A DNA stretch of 14,740 nt from Candidatus Woesearchaeota archaeon. GTDB lineage: Archaea > Nanobdellota > Nanobdellia > Woesearchaeales > GW2011-AR4. Each line of letters starts with the position of its first letter. Positions within the stretch are counted from its first letter, which is position 1. The DNA lies in assembly GCA_018303645.1 (NCBI GenBank), contig JAGVXR010000034.1, forward strand, positions 1 through 14,740. The letters run 5' to 3'. The notes beneath the pieces are model-generated. The model was not told the origin of the DNA, made no database searches, and saw only the letters and a list, made by a program, of their open reading frames with translations. Positions 11,947 to 14,740 of the stretch are shown here, piece by piece. The translations under genes were made by a program, and so were the position numbers.

Positions 11947-12781
11947 GTTTTTGTATAGAATGAACATCAACTTTTATCCTAGAACTCTCAATCCTCCTGT
12001 ACAGATAGAATATAACACCCAAATAAGCCATATAAGCCATTACTTCAAGAAGGCTTGGGTTTCCGTTGTAGCCAAACAATCCCTTCAGGAAGCTTCCAAT
12101 CAATCCTTTTTCATTCAGTATGGGGTTAATATCAAACAATGGCGCTATTATTCCGCTTACCAATCCTGCTTCCTCAAACTCATGAATGCCATGCGCAGCC
12201 AACCCTGCTGCAAACAAGACAAGCAGAATGCTGCTAATGCTGAATACTTTTTTTAGGTTGATATTTTTAATGCCGACAAAAAATAAGTAGCCCATAACAA
12301 CAGCTGCAATGATTCCCAATGTTCCTCCGATAATGTTGATTCCGCTTGCGTAGTTTATTGCGTTCAGGAATATAACAGTTTCAACTCCTTCCCTTATGAT
12401 TGCGATAAAAATAAGCAGGAAAATCCCGATATGGCTAAATAACGGCTGGGAACTCATCAAATGCTTTTCAACCCTGCCTTCAATCTCTTTTGAGATATGC
12501 CTCTGCCTCATCATCCAGAGAATCATTGTTGTAAGCAAAAAAGCGCCTATAAGCATTGTAGCGCCTTCAAATATCTGCCCTACCCTCCCCTCAAACCCGC
12601 CGGCAAAGATTGTAAAAATGAAGGCAGAAAGTATGCTTGCAAGAATCCCGAAAGCGATGCCGTAGTAGACCGTTTTCTTGTAGCTTTGGTTGTTTGTCCT
12701 GTTAAGGTAGGCAAGAACAATTCCAACAACTAGGCTTGCTTCCAATGTTTCCCTTGATGTCACTAAAAATGATTCAAGCAT
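11942..12781 (-). CDS. FTR1-family iron permease
   Basis: A 279-aa protein with about seven membrane helices and both REXXE signatures of the FTR1/EfeU family: RETLE at 10-14 and REGVE at 130-134, plus IFEGATMLIGA near 70-80. These glutamates bind iron during uptake across the membrane. Length is typical of archaeal and bacterial members, without the extra domains of some EfeU fusions. The ATG at 12781 follows the 49-aa glycine-rich gene by 9 bases and has no ribosome-binding site, suggesting coupling to the upstream frame. The ferroxidase or lipoprotein partners (EfeO, EfeB) found elsewhere are not in the window; the adjacent thiol-redox genes may or may not replace them. Substrate (Fe2+/Fe3+) is assigned from the family. 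Confidence 0.92.
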   Translation of the reverse strand: MLESFLVTSRETLEASLVVGIVLAYLNRTNNQSYKKTVYYGIAFGILASILSAFIFTIFAGGFEGRVGQIFEGATMLIGAFLLTTMILWMMRQRHISKEIEGRVEKHLMSSQPLFSHIGIFLLIFIAIIREGVETVIFLNAINYASGINIIGGTLGIIAAVVMGYLFFVGIKNINLKKVFSISSILLVLFAAGLAAHGIHEFEEAGLVSGIIAPLFDINPILNEKGLIGSFLKGLFGYNGNPSLLEVMAYMAYLGVIFYLYRRIESSRIKVDVHSIQKP

Positions 12782-12790
12782 TTTATTTTT

Positions 12791-12940
12791 TTATTTGTAT
12801 GAAGAAGCCACTTCATGACCTAAATACGCCCCGCCTAAAGTGACGGCAGCCGCTCCAATAGGACCAAGTCCCAGTACCGTTGTGGCTACAATAGCTGCTA
12901 ATCCACCGCCTCCAATAAGCCCAACATCACTTTTATCCAT
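12791..12940 (-). CDS. 49-aa glycine-zipper small membrane peptide
   Basis: The frame from ATG 12940 encodes 49 residues: MDKSDVGLIGGGG, a hydrophobic stretch (about 7-42) of Gly/Ala/Val/Leu with GLGPIGAAAVTLGGAYLG, then a polar end HEVASSYK. Repeated small-xxx-small spacing is typical of glycine zippers that pack in membranes. Evidence for translation: AGGTGG at 12946-12951 with 6 bases of spacing, and a TATA box at 12976-12987 at the right distance. FTR1 starts 9 bases after its stop, so the two are probably one operon. Roles consistent with the sequence are a small accessory subunit of the permease, or a bacteriocin-like or toxin-like peptide; nothing chooses between them. No matching named family is recalled. 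Confidence 0.7.
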   Translation of the reverse strand: MDKSDVGLIGGGGLAAIVATTVLGLGPIGAAAVTLGGAYLGHEVASSYK

Positions 12941-12956
12941 TCAAAACCACCTAAAC

Positions 12957-12970
12957 TTAACAATTGTTAA
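12957..12970. promoter_or_regulatory. 14-bp perfect palindrome, candidate operator
   Basis: TTAACAATTGTTAA reads the same on both strands. It lies between the TATA box (12976-12987) and the ribosome-binding site (12946-12951) of the 49-aa gene, next to the predicted start site near 12954. A dimeric repressor could block transcription of the iron-permease operon here. The A/T-rich sequence raises the chance of a random match. Confidence 0.4.
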
Positions 12971-12975
12971 TTGGA

Positions 12976-12987
12976 CATATATAAAGC
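12976..12987 (-). promoter_or_regulatory. TATA box of the glycine-peptide/FTR1 operon
   Basis: The minus strand reads GCTTTATATATG, first T of TTTATATA at 12985. A start site near 12954 gives a leader of about 14 bases carrying AGGTGG before the ATG at 12940. Confidence 0.55.
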
Positions 12988-13054
12988 TTTCTAGAGGCTT
13001 TCCTATATGCGTTTAGAATGGTGCGAAATTCGTTATTTTGTGTATAGAATTATC

Positions 13055-13483
13055 CTACAAACTGCCTTTTAAAGTATCTTTTATAATAGCAGGGCATATC
13101 CTTGTAACACCCTCAATCATCTTCAGCCTGTCAGAGAAATCCCTTAACTCATCATTATTTTTGGCAGCTACCTCAAGCATGAACATATGATCGCCTGTTG
13201 TTGATGCTGCATATTTTACTCCATCAAGATCTGCAATCTTCTTTGCCACATCAAGGTACTTTTCAGGCGCTGCATCCACGCCAATCAGCGCTATGCTGCC
13301 TATGCCTATTTTACCGTTGTCCACCACAAGCGAGTATTTTTTTATTATGGACTTCTCTTCAAGGCTTGAAACCCTTTTTCTTATTGTCGACTCTGATACT
13401 TTCAGCTTTCTGGCTATCTCCATGAAAGGCGTTCTTGAGTTTTTCGACAATGTTTCTATGATTCCAAAATCAAGCTTATCCAT
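13055..13483 (-). CDS. Lrp/AsnC family transcriptional regulator
   Basis: A 142-aa regulator with the usual two parts: an N-terminal HTH (about 1-50; MEIARKLKVSESTIRKRVSSLEEKSII) and a C-terminal RAM domain (about 62-137) with GVKYAASTTGDHMFMLEV, the region that binds amino acids and forms octamers in this family. Start: the ATG at 13483 has GGGTGG with 4 bases of spacing; an ATG at 13495 overlaps that ribosome-binding site and would add MGGF. It begins 16 bases after the ECF S-component-like gene, so the two are probably co-transcribed and the regulator may control uptake by that protein in response to an amino acid or related ligand. That link is inference. Confidence 0.93.
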   Translation of the reverse strand: MDKLDFGIIETLSKNSRTPFMEIARKLKVSESTIRKRVSSLEEKSIIKKYSLVVDNGKIGIGSIALIGVDAAPEKYLDVAKKIADLDGVKYAASTTGDHMFMLEVAAKNNDELRDFSDRLKMIEGVTRICPAIIKDTLKGSL

Positions 13484-13499
13484 AAAACCACCCATTTAA

Positions 13500-14201
13500 C
13501 TAAGCGCTGTGCTTAAATAAGATGTATTTTTTATCAACGTTAACATATTCTGCTTTTGTCTTTGCATCGAGCTTGTCAAGCAAAGTGTTAAATCCAATAT
13601 ATGATATTGCAATGCCTCCTGCAAATAACAACCTTTCGAATATCACAATCGGAATCAAGGCAACCCATGCTTCTGGAGTCATTGGCACTATGTAGTTCCA
13701 CATCGCGCCTCCGACTGCATGCGCTGTGAAGGTTGCTCCAAGGCTTCTCAAAAACGCCTTTTCGCCGTATTTCTTAGGAAGCAGTTTTATTATAATTGGT
13801 ATTGCCCAAAACAAAGCAAAAAACCAAACCTGCCTGCCGACAGGATGCGCTACAAATAATATAATTGCTGCAATTGGAACTAAAAAACTTAATTTGTCTT
13901 TTTTCGTGCCAAAGTACCATGCTGCAAATAGCATTGGAGTGAGCCTCAAAATTGTGACTAAATCAAATGAAGCATGATTTGCCATCTTGCTTGCAACCTC
14001 GGCAATCAAAACAGACAATACCCCGACAACCGGTCCAAGAAAAGCGCCTGCAACAGGCCCGAAAAACTGGAACAATGTGAAGAACTGGCTTTCTGCGCCC
14101 ACAAGCTTTGAGAAATTAATTTTGTCGCCGATAAAAACCAGCATGCTGAACAGCAGCAAAAACAAAATTCCTTTCCTTGTGATTAATTTGCCTAGTTTCA
14201 T
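13500..14201 (-). CDS. Six-helix membrane protein, ECF transporter S-component-like
   Basis: A 233-aa hydrophobic protein with about six membrane helices. The segment FGPVAGAFLGPVVGVLSVLIAEVASK (about 47-72) looks like the Gly-rich helices of ECF-type substrate-binding (S) components, and the length is right for that family. The substrate (vitamin or metal) cannot be read from sequence, and no energising ECF ATPases are nearby, so it would share a distant module or be of another family. Start: the ATG at 14201 (MKLGKLITRKG) has a weak GGAA site; the frame extends upstream to 14354 only through an AT-rich repeat that would encode an implausible Tyr/Leu/Phe-rich run. Followed by an Lrp regulator in the same orientation and divergent from the Tfx-like gene. 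Confidence 0.65.
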   Translation of the reverse strand: MKLGKLITRKGILFLLLFSMLVFIGDKINFSKLVGAESQFFTLFQFFGPVAGAFLGPVVGVLSVLIAEVASKMANHASFDLVTILRLTPMLFAAWYFGTKKDKLSFLVPIAAIILFVAHPVGRQVWFFALFWAIPIIIKLLPKKYGEKAFLRSLGATFTAHAVGGAMWNYIVPMTPEAWVALIPIVIFERLLFAGGIAISYIGFNTLLDKLDAKTKAEYVNVDKKYILFKHSA

Positions 14202-14252
14202 GATAACTTCCGGCTGATAAATGCCCTGTTTAAATAATTTTCTGAGCGATAA

Positions 14253-14265
14253 GTTTATATATAAG
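14253..14265 (-). promoter_or_regulatory. TATA box of the ECF S-component-like gene
   Basis: The minus strand reads CTTATATATAAAC with its first T near 14264; a start site near 14233 gives a leader of about 32 bases before the ATG at 14201. TTATTTAAA at 14229-14237 is a closer alternative. Confidence 0.4.
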
Positions 14266-14292
14266 TTAAATAATTTATAAAGTAAATATAGA

Positions 14293-14340
14293 AAATATAG
14301 TAAATAAAATAAATATAGTAAATAAAATAAATATAAGTAA
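14293..14340. repeat. 18-bp AT-only tandem repeat in a divergent promoter region
   Basis: The unit AAATATAGTAAATAAAAT occurs at 14293-14310 and 14311-14328, followed by a partial, diverged third copy (14329-14340); 14281-14292 is a looser copy. It lies between the ECF-like gene and the Tfx-like gene and contains TAAATATA at 14328-14335, 27 bases before the ATG at 14355, which may be its TATA box. Slippage of such repeats could change promoter spacing. Confidence 0.75.
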
Positions 14341-14354
14341 TTTAGGTTATACAC

Positions 14355-14549
14355 ATGCTGACAAGAAAGGAAAAACAGGTTCTTGAATTAAGAAAGAAGG
14401 GCTTGAAGCAGAATGAGATAGCTTTGAGGCTCAGGATTTCCCAGCCTGCTGTTTCTGCTTTTGTGAATAATGCTTTGAGGAAGATACGCGATGCGAAGAA
14501 GACGATGGAACTTGTAAAAGACTTGGGAATAGAATATGAAGAAGAATAA
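14355..14549 (+). CDS. Tfx-like HTH DNA-binding protein (64 aa)
   Basis: A 64-aa protein that is almost only a sigma-region-4/Tfx-like helix-turn-helix: MLTRKEKQVLELRKKGLKQN, then EIALRLRISQPAVSAFVNNA (about 21-40) and a C-terminal helix ALRKIRDAKKTMELVKDLG. It matches the archaeal Tfx family pattern (LT..Q..VL.LR.KGL.Q.EIA....S...VS....A...I..AK.T..LV). Full Tfx proteins are roughly twice this length; this one lacks the C-terminal domain, so it is a short version. Start: ATG 14355, with AGGT 7 bases upstream and a TATA-like sequence inside the tandem repeat. Its last 14 bases overlap the next gene, so the regulator and the secreted protein are coupled. Confidence 0.85.
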   Translation: MLTRKEKQVLELRKKGLKQNEIALRLRISQPAVSAFVNNALRKIRDAKKTMELVKDLGIEYEEE

Positions 14550-14740
14550 ATCAGATTACAAAATTGGAAGAATATTTTTTATATTGATAATGCTGTCATT
14601 ATTCTCCTCAATAGTTTTTGCCATTCCAAACTCTTTAACACTGCAGGGCAAGCTGACAAATGCAAATGGAGTATCCCAAGTCGGAACATTCAACTTCACT
14701 TTCAGGATTTATGACTCATACACAAATGGCAATGTCTTGT
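14536..14740 (+). CDS. Secreted protein, N-terminal part (runs off the window)
   Basis: The frame from ATG 14536 is open to the end of the window (68 codons). It starts with a clear signal peptide (MKKNKSDYKIGR, then IFFILIMLSLFSSIVFA), followed by PNSLTLQGKLTNANG and VGTFNFTFRIYDSYTNGN. The pattern (LTLQGKLT..NG....GTFNFTFRIYD) is typical of the N-terminal beta domain of surface or tail-fibre-like secreted proteins, but I cannot name the family. An N-F-T sequon is present. It overlaps the Tfx-like gene by 14 bases in another frame. The gene may be long; the rest lies outside the window. Confidence 0.85.
   Translation, partial: MKKNKSDYKIGRIFFILIMLSLFSSIVFAIPNSLTLQGKLTNANGVSQVGTFNFTFRIYDSYTNGNVL

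Noticed and set aside
12396..12733. Plus-strand frames opposite FTR1
   Set aside because: They overlap a well-supported membrane protein on the other strand and have no family resemblance.
14202..14354. N-terminal extension of the ECF-like protein to 14354
   Set aside because: The added Tyr/Leu/Phe-rich run is a translation of the 18-bp AT repeat and promoter DNA; the ATG at 14201 starts a normal first helix.

Overview
The window looks like a piece of an archaeal chromosome, probably a small-genome DPANN-type lineage (Woesearchaeota/Pacearchaeota-like); the lineage is an inference. Seen directly: AT-rich, TATA-like intergenic DNA, several genes whose ATG lies about 28-31 bases after a TATA box (archaeal leaderless arrangement) beside genes with GGAGG/GGTGG ribosome-binding sites, a Tfx-like HTH gene, an Lrp/AsnC regulator, ArsR-type and membrane-anchored winged-helix regulators, and a secreted COG1361-like protein beside a MacB-type ABC transporter.

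Layout. (1) 1-1544, minus strand: glutamate dehydrogenase (N-terminal part only), a glutaredoxin, an 11-residue Cys-Cys microprotein with a strong ribosome-binding site, and a degenerate ZIP-like membrane protein. (2) 1610-2756: a 52-aa cysteine-rich zinc-ribbon-like protein and a DUF1059 protein, divergent around a dense array of short perfect hairpins (1795-2119). A second series of larger inverted repeats fills 2416-2718. (3) 2757-6605: an ABC exporter operon (ATPase, secreted Ig-like protein, MacB-like permease with a displaced start) facing a divergent membrane-bound winged-helix regulator. They share a palindromic TATA box flanked by two copies of a GAAAC-rich repeat, a probable autoregulatory switch. 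(4) 6656-8682: an endonuclease IV-like TIM-barrel protein converging with an isolated 3-dehydroquinate synthase. (5) 8741-12940, minus strand: a probable operon of a 49-aa glycine-zipper peptide, an FTR1 iron permease, an ArsR-like regulator with its own leaderless promoter, a 3-TM protein, a DUF6799-thioredoxin lipoprotein, a CcdA electron carrier and a DipZ-type thioredoxin. (6) 13055-14740: an Lrp regulator behind an ECF S-component-like membrane protein, then a divergent Tfx-like HTH gene overlapping the start of a secreted protein that runs off the window.

Functional reading. Region 5 can be read as an extracytoplasmic thiol-reduction relay: CcdA passes electrons across the membrane to the DipZ-type thioredoxin and perhaps to the lipoprotein. 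It is next to an iron permease and under a winged-helix regulator. With the glutaredoxin, two Cys-rich small proteins and the ZIP-like protein, thiol and metal handling is a recurring theme. The most unusual parts are the two hairpin arrays, the unannotated microproteins at 739-774, 1610-1768 and 12791-12940, and the operator layout at 6005-6072.
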